NCBI RefSeq assembly: GCF_022829725.1
Contig: NZ_JAKSYG010000209.1
Span: forward strand, 1-64,000
Direction: 5' to 3'
DNA length: 64,000 nucleotides
Source of the DNA: Methylobacterium sp. E-005
GTDB taxonomy: Bacteria > Pseudomonadota > Alphaproteobacteria > Rhizobiales > Beijerinckiaceae
Position 1 is the stretch's first letter. Each line of letters begins with the position of its first letter. Positions 24,385 through 36,802 of this stretch are shown here, one piece after another. Below the pieces are notes generated by a model. It did not search any database, was not told the DNA's origin, and saw only the letters and a program-made list of their open reading frames with translations. The position numbers were made by a program, and so were the translations under genes.

Positions 24385-25173
24385 TCACTTCAGCGCCAGG
24401 GCGAGGTTGGCCACATCGTCGAGGTACGTGCGGATCCGGTCGGCGTTGCCGCCGAAATCGCGCCCGCCGATCCGGGACGCCGAGCGCATGTCGATCCGCG
24501 CCCCGTCGGCGCGTGGCCGGATGCGGACCGTGACGTCGTCGGGCAGGTTTAGGAGGAGACCCCGCGCCACGGCCTCGATCCGGCCGTTGCCGGCGCGGCC
24601 GCCCGGCCGGATTGCCTCCACGATCTGCCAATGGCGCTTGAGAGCGGCCTGACGGGCCAGCTCGAACGCCTCATCGGCACCGATATCGAGGGTCAGCGGC
24701 GCAATCTGGGGATAGGCCCCCCGCTGGCGCTCGCGCAGGCCAGCGCCCGGATCGGGGGGATAGCGACCACCGCGCGCCGCGAATGCCGCGCGCGAGCGCG
24801 AGAAGGCGGGCGGATTGTCGATGTCTGTGGTGATGTCCGACAGGGCCGGCAGCCGCAGGCCACGCAGGCCCCGGTAGGCGGGGTAGCCCAGCACCAGGAG
24901 CGCCAGGATCAGCCCGCCCAAGGCGGCGCCGAGACCGCGCGCGCCTTCGCGCCAGACCCGCACGAAAGCGAAGACAGCCGCCATGATCGCCGCCAGCGCA
25001 ACGCTGAGCCCGGCGAGGAGGGCGATGAGCGCAGCATCCGTATCGGCGCGCGGATCGCGGACCAGGATCAGAGCGATCCCGGTGGCGACCACGGAGAACA
25101 CGGCGAGCCAGCGGGCCAGCGGCCCGGCCCGGGTGACGGGTTCCTCGATCAGCAGGCGGCGCATGGCACTCAT
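24385..25173 (-). CDS. DUF1499 membrane protein
   Basis: A 262-residue protein with three predicted membrane helices in the first 110 residues (LAVFSVVATGIALILV, ALIALLAGLSVALAAIMAAVFAFV, LGAALGGLILALLVLGYPAY) and a soluble DUF1499 domain after that (SDITTDIDNPPAF, then IDMRSASRIGGRDFGGNADRIRTYLDDV). DUF1499 proteins are widespread in alphaproteobacteria; function unknown. The ATG at 25173 is used; a second ATG nine bases on is possible. Confidence 0.85.
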   Translation of the reverse strand: MSAMRRLLIEEPVTRAGPLARWLAVFSVVATGIALILVRDPRADTDAALIALLAGLSVALAAIMAAVFAFVRVWREGARGLGAALGGLILALLVLGYPAYRGLRGLRLPALSDITTDIDNPPAFSRSRAAFAARGGRYPPDPGAGLRERQRGAYPQIAPLTLDIGADEAFELARQAALKRHWQIVEAIRPGGRAGNGRIEAVARGLLLNLPDDVTVRIRPRADGARIDMRSASRIGGRDFGGNADRIRTYLDDVANLALALK

Positions 25174-25351
25174 GGATGGGCTTCCAGCCGCGATCCTAAG
25201 CAGACTTGCGTTGGCAGGCCAACGCTACGTCCGCTGAGGCGCCCGGTGGGTCGCGGGCTTTCATCGGGAGGCCAGCGGCCGTTTTCACGAACCGCGCGCG
25301 TGACTTGGCCGCCCGCGACACCATCACGGGGCCGCCCGTGCGGACGCGAAG

Positions 25352-27205
25352 TCACGGTGCGTAAGCGCGGGCATTCACCGGCAGGCCCTGCGGAGCGGCG
25401 GTCGAAGGCTGCAGGTCAGGCGGGCCGAAGGTCTCCGGCGCCCCCGCCTCCCCCGCCCCTGCGGCCGGGTCCGAGACTTCGACATGGGCGGCGGTCCGGG
25501 GGACCAGGGCATCCCAGGGACCCGACACCTCGAACAGGAGGCCGCGGGACGGATCGGCCGGGCTGCGCAGGGCGAGATCGCCCTTGAGATCGAGCCGCCG
25601 TTCTGGGAGGGACACGTGCCCCTGCACGCTTGCGCCGACGCCCGGGCCGACCAGGCCCGACTCGACGATCTCGCCGAGTCCTTCGGTGAAGCGCAGGGTC
25701 ACGGCGGCGCGGTCGATCGCGGTCCAGCCGTTGCGCCGGGCGAGCGACCCGGGGGCCACGGCGCCATTACGGTGAACGACATCGACGAGATCGAGCCCGG
25801 CAATCCCCCCGCCCGCCATGGTGAGCGCCGCGCGGCCACCGAGGTGCGCGAGCAGGGCCGCGGTATCGCGGGCGCGCGCCTCGACGTTGAACTGCCCCTG
25901 CGCCGGGCCGACCAGCCAACGCGCGCCGCCGCCGATTCCGCCCAGCAGGCGTCCGAGATCGACCCGGTCGAGGCTGCCTTGAAGGCGCATCTCCGTCTCG
26001 TCCGGATCGGCGCCGCTGGCGAGCGTCACACGTCCCTTGATCAGGCCGTCCTCGATCCGCGCCCGGTTGACTGCGATCTCGACGGCCGCATCCCGCACCA
26101 GAACGCTCGCCGCCAGATCCTGCACGTGAACCGATCCGACCTGGCCAGCCGCCGCCGAGAGGCGCAGGTCCAGATCGCCTTGCGTGACCGGCGCGAGGGC
26201 CAGCGGCACCGGGTCACGTCCGAGGAGCCGGGCGGCATCCTCCGCGAGCGGTGCGAGATCGAGGGTCTCGGCAGCGAGCGTCGCCTGCACCGAGAGGCGC
26301 GGCGCCTCGCCGGGGCTGAACACGACGGCCCCCGCACCCTCCAGCACGTTCTGGCCGACCCCGACGCGCAGGCGCGTCCAGGATACGGACCGGTCCGCTG
26401 TCTCGAAGAGACCGGTGAGCGAGAAGCTCCCGGCGAGCGGCGACAGGGGGACGTGCCAGCCGAACCAGGCCAGGCTCTCCGGCAGGGATCGTGTCTCGAT
26501 GCGCATCTGACCGGCCAGGACGGGCCATGGTGCTCCCGATACGGCCGTTTCCATCGAACCGTCGACCGCGAGGCTGCCCTTCGGCCACGTCACATCGCCG
26601 GTGACCGGGCTGCGCCGGCCGAGGACGACGTCGTTCGGGCGGACATGCGCGACCGTGATCCGCGTCGGAACGTCCCGCCATGTCAGGCGGGCGCTGCCCT
26701 CGGCGGACGCGCTCCAGGACGGCCAGGAGACGTCGAGGTCGATGTCCCGGGCCGTGCCATCCCCGGTGCGGCCGCCGCTCACGATGAGCCGCGTGGGATG
26801 CCCCGTCTCCCCGGATCGAACCCGCGCGGCAAGGCGCGCGAGAACACCGCTCCAATCGGCGGCATGCCCGGACAGGACTCCCCCCGCGAGGTGCAGGCCG
26901 CCGGCCGCCGCGCGACCGGCGATAAGACTGAGGGGATCGAGGTCGATGCCGAGGCGCGCCTCGTCCACCAGGGGCGGGCCACCGCCCTCACCCGTGATAC
27001 GCACGCGCTCGAAGGTGAGCCTGGGCAGGGGCAGCGGCGTCAGACTGGCCGGGCCCTGGACGTTCAGGGTGAGACCATAATCGCTGAGGGCGCGGCCGAC
27101 GAAGGCCCCCGCCCGGCCGCCATCGACCGGCCAGTCGTGCAGGCCGAGCCCGACGCCGATCAGGCAGACTGGAGCGAGGAGGACGAACGGGCGACGCAGC
27201 GACAT
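25352..27205 (-). CDS. AsmA-family envelope protein
   Basis: A 617-residue protein with one N-terminal membrane anchor (RRPFVLLAPVCLIGVGLGL) and a long periplasmic beta-rich part typical of AsmA proteins, ending in the AsmA C-terminal pattern (GGGIAGLDLVDVVHRNG, ERRLDLKGDLALRSP). AsmA-like proteins bridge the envelope and assist lipid or protein transport to the outer membrane. The ATG at 27205 places the anchor at the very N-terminus; ATG 27289 would add 28 unconserved residues. It stands alone, divergent from the CoA-transferase pair. Confidence 0.8.
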   Translation of the reverse strand: MSLRRPFVLLAPVCLIGVGLGLHDWPVDGGRAGAFVGRALSDYGLTLNVQGPASLTPLPLPRLTFERVRITGEGGGPPLVDEARLGIDLDPLSLIAGRAAAGGLHLAGGVLSGHAADWSGVLARLAARVRSGETGHPTRLIVSGGRTGDGTARDIDLDVSWPSWSASAEGSARLTWRDVPTRITVAHVRPNDVVLGRRSPVTGDVTWPKGSLAVDGSMETAVSGAPWPVLAGQMRIETRSLPESLAWFGWHVPLSPLAGSFSLTGLFETADRSVSWTRLRVGVGQNVLEGAGAVVFSPGEAPRLSVQATLAAETLDLAPLAEDAARLLGRDPVPLALAPVTQGDLDLRLSAAAGQVGSVHVQDLAASVLVRDAAVEIAVNRARIEDGLIKGRVTLASGADPDETEMRLQGSLDRVDLGRLLGGIGGGARWLVGPAQGQFNVEARARDTAALLAHLGGRAALTMAGGGIAGLDLVDVVHRNGAVAPGSLARRNGWTAIDRAAVTLRFTEGLGEIVESGLVGPGVGASVQGHVSLPERRLDLKGDLALRSPADPSRGLLFEVSGPWDALVPRTAAHVEVSDPAAGAGEAGAPETFGPPDLQPSTAAPQGLPVNARAYAP

Positions 27206-27508
27206 CTTACTCTGAACGGGACCGCGGATGCGGCCGGAGCCGGGTGCCGCATCGGCCCCAGGGCCGCCACGACCCGACAGGGACTGCATGTCGAGGTGGC
27301 TTTTTAGCGTCCACGGCCGGATTTGTCTGCTGTCCTTGCGTATGGAGTCGCCGCGGCGGGCGTGGAACCGGCGTTACGGATCGCCCAGGAGCGTACGGGC
27401 TCTCGCGGCGCAGCACTGGATTTCGCTTCCGGAATCAGGAACAGCAGGCGCGAGGAAACGCGCATCGCGGACGCGGCCTGGGTGCGGCCGGCGGTGAAAG
27501 GAAGTTCG
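27206..27508. other. divergent intergenic region asmA-like / scoA
   Basis: The stretch should hold promoters for both flanking genes. I saw no sigma-EcfG element, hairpin or repeat worth noting. The longer open frame upstream of scoA (from 27323) is not considered coding. Confidence 0.45.
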
Positions 27509-28249
27509 ATGAAGAAGGTCTACACGGATGCCGCCGCGGCGCTCGCCGGCCTCCTGCACGACGACATGATGATCATGTGCGGCGGCTTCGGGCTGTGCGG
27601 CATCCCCGACGAGCTGATCGAGGCGGTCCGCCTTTCGGGCGTCAAGGGCCTGACGGTCGTGTCGAACAATGCCGGCATCGACGGCGTCGGCCTCGGCAAG
27701 CTCCTCGACACCCGGCAGGTCGCCAAGATGATCTCGTCCTATGTCGGTGAAAACAAGGAGTTCGCCCGCCAGTATCTCGGCGGCGAGTTGGAGATCGAGT
27801 TCAACCCGCAGGGCACGCTCGCCGAGCGGATCCGCGCCGGCGGCGCCGGCATCCCGGCCTTCTTCACCAAGACCGGCGTCGGCACCAAGGTCGCCGAAGG
27901 CAAGGAGGTGCGGGAGTTCGACGGCGAGCAGTACGTGATGGAGCGCGGCCTGTTCGCCGACCTCGCCCTGGTCCACGCCCATACCGGGGACACCGAGGGC
28001 AACCTGCGCTACCGGATGACCGCGCGCAACTTCAACCCGATGATGGCGACCGCCGCCAAGATGACGGTGGCGCAGGTCGAGCACCTCGTGAAGCCGGGCG
28101 AGATCGACCCGGACACGATCCACACCCCCGGCATCTTCGTGAAGCGGATCATCGACGTGGGCGTGCGCGACAAGCGCATCGAGCAGCGCACCACGCGCAA
28201 GCGCGGCGACAGCACCCCGGCCGCGGCGGCCGGCGGCGGCACCCACTGA
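27509..28249 (+). CDS. scoA: 3-oxoacid CoA-transferase subunit A
   Basis: A 246-residue alpha subunit of a class I CoA-transferase, most like succinyl-CoA:3-ketoacid CoA-transferase. MIMCGGFGLCGIPDELI is the glycine-rich family signature, and FFTKTGVGTKVAEGKEVREF and DLALVHAHTGDTEGNLRYRMTARNFNP are typical. The enzyme moves CoA from succinyl-CoA to acetoacetate, allowing ketone-body or PHB-derived acetoacetate use. GAAAGGAAG precedes the ATG at 27509. It is followed 21 bases later by the beta subunit gene. Confidence 0.92.
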   Translation: MKKVYTDAAAALAGLLHDDMMIMCGGFGLCGIPDELIEAVRLSGVKGLTVVSNNAGIDGVGLGKLLDTRQVAKMISSYVGENKEFARQYLGGELEIEFNPQGTLAERIRAGGAGIPAFFTKTGVGTKVAEGKEVREFDGEQYVMERGLFADLALVHAHTGDTEGNLRYRMTARNFNPMMATAAKMTVAQVEHLVKPGEIDPDTIHTPGIFVKRIIDVGVRDKRIEQRTTRKRGDSTPAAAAGGGTH

Positions 28250-28270
28250 TCGAGGGAAGAGGAGACCCCC

Positions 28271-28933
<663 letters not shown>

Positions 28934-28942
28934 CACGCGGAT

Positions 28943-29012
28943 GCCCGGCGCGCTCGCCGGGCAGTTTCAACCTGTGCGGCCCGCCGACGGACTCCGTCGC
29001 GCGGGCCGTTTC
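28943..29012 (+). terminator. tandem hairpins after scoAB
   Basis: A first hairpin (GCCCGGCG 28943-28950 with CGCCGGGC 28955-28962) has only a weak T run. A second, stronger one (CGGCCCGC 28977-28984 with GCGGGCCG 29001-29008, plus inner GACGG/CCGTC) is followed by TTTCGTCTT. They separate scoB from the convergent gene at 29016. Confidence 0.7.
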
Positions 29013-29015
29013 GTC

Positions 29016-29702
29016 TTACATGGGCGGGGTCAGGCCGTCCTTGCCGACCGCCACCAGCTTGCCCTCGGCCTTGCTGCCGTCCTTCGCGACGACCGCGAAG
29101 ATCTTGGAGCCGGGGGTCACGATCGCCTTGTCGGCCGGCTGGAAGGCGACGATCGGCGCCGAGGACGGCACCACGATCTCCTTGGAGCCATCCTTGCCGT
29201 AGCTCACCGTCAGGGTGCGCTCGCCGCCGGAAGCCGCCTTGTCGGCCTTCACGGTGCCGTTGGTCATCGCGCTCTTGACCTTCGGGGCGTTCGACGATTC
29301 GGCCTTCACGGTGCCGTTCGTCATCGCGCTCTTCACCTTGGCGCCGGCGCCCGCGGTCTGGTCGGTGATCGAATCCCAGCCGTAATGGCCCTCGCCGGTG
29401 CCGCGCATCGACTCGGGGAAGAGCACGACCTCCAGGGCCGTCATCGGGTTCTCGCCCTTGGTGGCGGTGCCGATGAAGACGCCGTCCTTGATCTGGTCCA
29501 GGCTCGACGGGACCACCCAGGCGAACTTGGCGCCGCTCACGTCGACGGTTTCGGACTTGCCGTCGTCGGTCTTGATCGTGACCGTGTTCCCGTCGGCCTT
29601 GTCGACAGTGCCGCGGACGCGCTCGACCTGCGCGGCAAAGGCCGCGCTCGACAGGAGAGCCGTCAGGCCGGCGGCGGCGAGAGTCTTGCTGAGGTGCTTC
29701 AT
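29016..29702 (-). CDS. periplasmic hypothetical protein with internal repeat
   Basis: A 228-residue protein with a clear signal peptide (MKHLSKTLAAAGLTALLSSAAFAAQ). The mature N-terminus VERVRGTVDKADGNTVTIKTDDGKSETVDV is a DUF5666-like beta-barrel pattern found in secreted bacterial proteins. The middle carries two copies of a 13-residue repeat, KVKSAMTNGTVKA, about 20 residues apart. No catalytic motif is visible. Family naming is uncertain and no partner gene is adjacent. Confidence 0.7.
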   Translation of the reverse strand: MKHLSKTLAAAGLTALLSSAAFAAQVERVRGTVDKADGNTVTIKTDDGKSETVDVSGAKFAWVVPSSLDQIKDGVFIGTATKGENPMTALEVVLFPESMRGTGEGHYGWDSITDQTAGAGAKVKSAMTNGTVKAESSNAPKVKSAMTNGTVKADKAASGGERTLTVSYGKDGSKEIVVPSSAPIVAFQPADKAIVTPGSKIFAVVAKDGSKAEGKLVAVGKDGLTPPM

Positions 29703-29795
29703 CGGGATCCCATCCAGGATGCAGGAGCCGGGTTATGGGGCGCCGCGTGCGTCAAACAAGGTTGCGCGCAAGTGAAACGCTCCGGCATGGGCAAC

Positions 29796-29824
29796 AAAAA
29801 AGGCGGCGCCGATCCGGCGCCGCC
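29796..29824 (-). terminator. Rho-independent terminator of acnA
   Basis: GGCGGCGCC (29802-29810) pairs with GGCGCCGCC (29816-29824); leftward it is followed by six Ts (A run 29796-29801). It lies about 40 bases beyond the aconitase stop. Confidence 0.88.
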
Positions 29825-29865
29825 TCGAACGCATCAGTGGGCGACCAGAAAGCCGCCCGGGAGGA

Positions 29866-32565
<2,700 letters not shown>

Positions 32566-32874
32566 GGCTGGTTCTATCCTCGCTGCGGTTGTCGAACACG
32601 CACAGGCAAGACCTGCGCTACGAAGTTGTGTTCGGCCTGTGTAGCGCCCGACGGGCGCGCGCCGCCCCGGGAGTGCCCGGGCAGGAGACGATGCGCGGGG
32701 GCGATTTGGACGCCCGTAGAGCCGCGCGGCGCAGCCAAGCGAGGATATAGAACGTTTCGAATCTGGCCGCTACCGGGTCGCGATGACAGGCGCGTTGTCC
32801 TGTCGGGGATGCAGGGTTGCGGGCTCGCGCATCCCCCTTCCCCGCGGAGGGAGGAATGCGCAGCCGGCCGGAGG
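32566..32874. other. intergenic region upstream of acnA
   Basis: The region carries the acnA promoter area. A GC-rich palindromic spot around 32643-32658 (GCGCCCGACGGGCGC) could form a small hairpin, possibly stopping transcription from the TPR gene. Open frames on both strands look like shadows. Confidence 0.4.
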
Positions 32875-33675
32875 TCACCCCTCCCCGGGGACTCCGGCCT
32901 TCGACAGCGCCTTCAGCCGATTCGGCTCCGCGGCAGCCTTGCGTAGGGAGGCGACGTTGGCGGCGGCCTCTGCGGGGCTCATGTCCCGACGCAGGATCGC
33001 CTCGGCATCGGCGGTACGGCCCTTCAGCCCCAGCACCAGAGCGAGATTCGCCCGCACCCGGGCGTCGGCGCCGGGCTGCTCGGCGGCGAGCCGAAGGGTC
33101 TGCTCGGCTTGGTCGAGGTTGCGCGACAGCGCGTAGGACAGGCCGAGGTTGGACAGCAGCGAGGGCTCGTTCGGCCGGATTTTCAGGGCCGCCTCGTAGA
33201 ACCCTTGCGCGCGCACCTGATCGCCGAGCTGCGCCGAGGCCGAACCCTGCGCCGACAGGATGCGCCAATCGGGCGCGGCCGGGGAATGGGCGTTGGCGAG
33301 CACGTCGATCGCCTCGCGGTAGCGGCCGAGCTCGACCAGCGACTTGCCATAGGCGCCGAGCAGGAACGTGTCCTTCGGGTTGCGCAGGGCCGCCTGCTGG
33401 AGCACCGCCGAGGCTTGGCTGATCTGGTCGTTGGCCCGGAGCGCGCGGGCATACGCGACCGCGGCGCGGCCATCGTCGGGATTGGCGTTGAAGCGCTCGG
33501 CCAGGGCTTCGATGTTCTGGCGCGATGCGGCCGGGCGGTCCCCGATTGAACCGGTCGTCTCGGGGCCGGAGGTGTTGCAGCCGGCCAGACCCAGCGCCAG
33601 CAGGGCGGCAGTCAGGATGGCCCGGCGTCCGGCGGGAATTTCGGCGCGGGCGGTCCGGATCAGGGCGGTCATCAT
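32875..33675 (-). CDS. tetratricopeptide-repeat lipoprotein (TadD-like)
   Basis: A 266-residue protein with a lipobox (LGLAGC, in ALLALGLAGCNTSGP) and at least four TPR units (residues about 60-210, for example PKDTFLLGAYGKSLVELGRYREAIDVLANA and NEPSLLSNLGLSYALSRNLDQAEQTL). The layout is that of TadD, the lipoprotein that assists Flp pilus or secretin assembly, but no tad genes are in the window, so this is a TadD-like orphan. Two adjacent ATGs (33675, 33672) follow a GGAGG; a GTG at 33723 is less likely. Confidence 0.8.
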   Translation of the reverse strand: MMTALIRTARAEIPAGRRAILTAALLALGLAGCNTSGPETTGSIGDRPAASRQNIEALAERFNANPDDGRAAVAYARALRANDQISQASAVLQQAALRNPKDTFLLGAYGKSLVELGRYREAIDVLANAHSPAAPDWRILSAQGSASAQLGDQVRAQGFYEAALKIRPNEPSLLSNLGLSYALSRNLDQAEQTLRLAAEQPGADARVRANLALVLGLKGRTADAEAILRRDMSPAEAAANVASLRKAAAEPNRLKALSKAGVPGEG

Positions 33676-33793
33676 GGTTTGCGGCGCCTCCGGGCGGGCC
33701 GAGGGCTCAGGCCTGTGCTTCACCCCTCCGGCCGGCCGGTGATAGAGCGTTAACCCTAATCACCGGTTAAGCCCTCCAGCGCGCAAGAGGCCC

Positions 33794-35194
33794 ATGACCC
33801 AGGCCGAGACCAAGCCGACGACCCCCGCCCTCCTGACCGCCGACGCGCACTGCGTGCCGGTGACGCTCGTCACCACCGGATCCTGGAGCGACGTGCAACC
33901 CGCCCTGGACCCAAGCCAGCGGCGCTTCGCGGAGGCGCTCGGGTTCAAGCCGAAGGCCGGGAGCCTCGCCCTCTTGCCCGGCCCGGATGGCGGGCTGGCC
34001 CGGGTGCTGTTCGGCCTCGGCGACATGGAGGCGGGGACTTACGACCGGTTGCTCGTCGGCAAGCTCCCGGGGCTGCTGCCGGAGGGGAGCTACCGCCTGG
34101 AGCACGCCACCGATCCGGCCGAGGCCGCCCTGGCCTGGCTGATGGGCAGCTACCGCTTCGGCCGCTACCGCGCCGGGAACGGCACGAAGGCGCGGCTCGC
34201 GGCGCCGATGGGCATCGATGCCGCCGAGGTCGAGCGAATCGCCGCCGCCGTGGCGTTCGGCCGCGACCTGATCAACACGCCCGCCAACGACATGGGCCCG
34301 GCCGAGATCGAGGCCGCAGCCCGGTCGCTCGCCGAATGTCACGGCGCCACGATCGCGGTCACGGACGGCGAGGCGCTCACCCGGGAGTTTCCCCTGATCC
34401 ACGCGGTCGGCGCCGCCTCGCCCCGGGCACCGCGCCTCATCGACCTGACCTGGGGGCCGGAAGACGCATCGCGCGTGACCCTCGTCGGCAAGGGCGTCGC
34501 CTTCGACACGGGCGGGCTCGACCTCAAGCCGTCCGCCGCGATGCTGCTGATGAAGAAGGATATGGGTGGGGCCGCCGCCGCACTCGCCGCCGCCGACATG
34601 GTGATGGGCGCGAGGCTCAAGGTCCGCCTGCGGGTGCTGATTCCCGCGGTCGAGAATGCCGTCGCCGGCAACGCCTTCCGCCCGGGCGACGTGCTCCTGA
34701 GCCGGGCCGGGCTCAGCGTCGAGATCGGCAACACCGACGCGGAGGGCCGGCTGATCCTCGCCGACGCGTTGGCGCTGGCGGAGGCGGATTGCCCCGATCT
34801 GCTTCTCGATTATTCGACGCTGACCGGCGCGGCCCGGGTGGCACTCGGGCCGGACCTGCCGGCCTTCTTCACCGAGGACGAGGCCCTGGCGATCTCCGTG
34901 GCGGAGGCCGGCCGGAGCGCCGTCGATCCGGTCTGGCGGATGCCGCTGCACGCCCCCTATGCGAGCCTGCTCGATTCGAAGGTGGCCGATCTCAACAACG
35001 TCTCGGGCGGCCCGTTCGCGGGGGCGATCACCGCGGCCCTGTTCCTGCGTCGCTTCGCCCCGAAGTCGAAGGCGCACGGTCACTTCGATCTCTACGGCTG
35101 GAATCCGTCGACCAAGCCCGGGCGGCCGGAGGGCGGAGAGGTCCAGACCGCGCGGCTCACCTACGCGCTGCTGAAGGCACGCTACGGCGGCTGA
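33794..35194 (+). CDS. M17 leucyl aminopeptidase family protein
   Basis: A 466-residue cytosolic metallo-aminopeptidase. The M17 signature is exact (NTDAEGRLILAD), preceded by the metal-binding VGKGVAFDTGGLDLKPSAAMLLMKKDMGGAAA and followed by DYSTLTGAARVALG. It removes N-terminal residues from peptides. The ATG at 33794 has AAGAGG upstream. It is convergent with the M20 amidohydrolase. Confidence 0.92.
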   Translation: MTQAETKPTTPALLTADAHCVPVTLVTTGSWSDVQPALDPSQRRFAEALGFKPKAGSLALLPGPDGGLARVLFGLGDMEAGTYDRLLVGKLPGLLPEGSYRLEHATDPAEAALAWLMGSYRFGRYRAGNGTKARLAAPMGIDAAEVERIAAAVAFGRDLINTPANDMGPAEIEAAARSLAECHGATIAVTDGEALTREFPLIHAVGAASPRAPRLIDLTWGPEDASRVTLVGKGVAFDTGGLDLKPSAAMLLMKKDMGGAAAALAAADMVMGARLKVRLRVLIPAVENAVAGNAFRPGDVLLSRAGLSVEIGNTDAEGRLILADALALAEADCPDLLLDYSTLTGAARVALGPDLPAFFTEDEALAISVAEAGRSAVDPVWRMPLHAPYASLLDSKVADLNNVSGGPFAGAITAALFLRRFAPKSKAHGHFDLYGWNPSTKPGRPEGGEVQTARLTYALLKARYGG

Positions 35195-35226
35195 TCCATC
35201 GCCCCCGTCCGGCGGGGTGGCCGCGT

Positions 35227-36399
35227 TCACGCCGTCAGCGGCAGCCCCGTCTCGATCAGGCGCGCCCACAAGGCGGCCCCGTAGGGCGCGGTGGCATCGT
35301 TGAAATCGTAATGGGGGTGGTGGAGCGAGGCGCTGTCGCCGTTGCCGATGAACATATAGGCGCCGGGGCGGCGACCGAGCATGTAGGAGAAATCCTCCGC
35401 GGTCATCATCGGCGCCACGGCCCGATCGACGTTCTCCCCGCCGACCAGCGCCTCGGCGACATCGGCCATGAAGTCGGTCTCGGCGGGGTGGTTCTCGGTG
35501 ACCGGGTAGCTGGATCCGAACTCCGTCACCCCCACGGCACCGAAACCCGCCGCGATCTCCGCCACCAGGGTCTCGATCCGCGCCTTGATCTGGCTCCGCA
35601 CCGCCTGGGAGAGCGTGCGCATCGTGCCCCGCATGGTTACGGTCTGCGGCAGCACGTTGAACGCCTCGCCGGCATCCAGCGTACAGACCGACACCACCGC
35701 CGATTGCAGCGGATCGAGATTGCGCGCCACGATGCTCTGCAGGGCGATGATCACGTGGCTTCCCACCAGCACGCTGTCGACGGCGTTCTGCGGCAGCGCC
35801 GCGTGGCCGCCGCGTCCCTCGATGGTGAGGGTGAACCGGTCGGTGGAGGCCATGATCGGCCCAGGCCGGATCGCGAAGGTGCCGACCTTCATGCCGGGGA
35901 TGTTGTGCATCCCGTAGACCGATTCGATCCCGAACCGCTCCATCACGCCGTCCTCGACCATCGCGTCACCGCCGCCGCCGCCCTCCTCGGCGGGCTGGAA
36001 GATCAGCACGGCGGCGCCGTCGAAATCGCGGGTCTCGGCCAGATATTTCGCGGCGCCGAGCAGCATGGTGGTGTGCCCGTCATGGCCGCAGGCGTGCATC
36101 TTACCCGGCACGGTTGAGCGGTAGGGCAGATCGCGCACCTCCTGGATCGGGAGGGCATCCATGTCGGCGCGCAGGCCGATGGCGCGGTTGGACGAGCGGC
36201 CCTTGCCGCGGATCACCCCCACCACGCCGGTGCGGCCGATGCCGGTCACCACTTCGTCGCAACCGAACGCCCGGAGCTTGTCGGCCACGACACCGGCGGT
36301 GCGCTCGACATCGTAGAGCAGTTCGGGATGGGCGTGGAGGTCATGCCGCCACACCTGCATCTCGTCGGCGAAATCGTTGATCCGTTCGAGGACGGGCAT
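35227..36399 (-). CDS. M20 family amidohydrolase (hippurate hydrolase-like)
   Basis: A 390-residue M20D peptidase/amidohydrolase. Motifs: WRHDLHAHPEL at the start, GLRADMDALPI with a catalytic aspartate, MHACGHDGHTTMLLGAA with metal histidines, and IFQPAEEGGGGG with the catalytic glutamates. Such enzymes hydrolyse N-acyl or N-carbamoyl amino acids; auxin-conjugate hydrolase activity is known in the family but not shown here. I start at the ATG at 36399 (MPVLERI) because the longer frame has no domain before it. Confidence 0.9.
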   Translation of the reverse strand: MPVLERINDFADEMQVWRHDLHAHPELLYDVERTAGVVADKLRAFGCDEVVTGIGRTGVVGVIRGKGRSSNRAIGLRADMDALPIQEVRDLPYRSTVPGKMHACGHDGHTTMLLGAAKYLAETRDFDGAAVLIFQPAEEGGGGGDAMVEDGVMERFGIESVYGMHNIPGMKVGTFAIRPGPIMASTDRFTLTIEGRGGHAALPQNAVDSVLVGSHVIIALQSIVARNLDPLQSAVVSVCTLDAGEAFNVLPQTVTMRGTMRTLSQAVRSQIKARIETLVAEIAAGFGAVGVTEFGSSYPVTENHPAETDFMADVAEALVGGENVDRAVAPMMTAEDFSYMLGRRPGAYMFIGNGDSASLHHPHYDFNDATAPYGAALWARLIETGLPLTA

Positions 36400-36595
36400 C
36401 GGTTTGGGGCTCTCGGCGCCTGGGGTGTCAGGGCAACCAGCAAAGCCGGGGCCAGAGCCGGCGTCAACGGCCAGGCTTCGCGGGTCAAGCCTGACGCCGC
36501 ACCCGTATCTCAACCACTGCGTTACGCAATTCGACCGACTCGACTTACGGTGAAGGTGCAATAGGGTCGCGATCCTCCAACTTGAGGATGCATCC

Positions 36596-36793
36596 ATGCG
36601 CCGGGCCGTGCTGCTGTTCCTGATTGCCCTGGCCGCACCGCTGCTGCTGCCCACGGCACCGGCCACGGCGACGCCCGGGATGCTCAACGCACGGGGCTGT
36701 CACGGCCATCCGCGGCATTGCCATCCGCGACCGGAATGGCGGACCAACCGACGGGGCCGGCATTACGTCGCCGGCCGCTTTTTCCGGGATTGA
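36596..36793 (+). CDS. small secreted hypothetical protein
   Basis: A 65-residue protein with a signal peptide (MRRAVLLFLIALAAPLLLPTAPATA) and a His/Arg-rich mature part (CHGHPRHCHPRPEW) with two cysteines; the histidine clusters could bind metal. GAGGATG precedes the ATG at 36596. It lies nine bases upstream of a DUF3761-like frame, so the two were probably cotranscribed. Confidence 0.65.
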   Translation: MRRAVLLFLIALAAPLLLPTAPATATPGMLNARGCHGHPRHCHPRPEWRTNRRGRHYVAGRFFRD

Positions 36794-36802
36794 GGCGCCG
36801 CG

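Noticed and set aside
25484..27307. 607-codon open frame opposite the AsmA-like gene
   Set aside because: Composition artefact; no domain is visible, while the opposite strand has an anchor and an AsmA pattern.
27364..27375. GGAAC close to CGTT upstream of scoA
   Set aside because: The spacer is far too short for a promoter.
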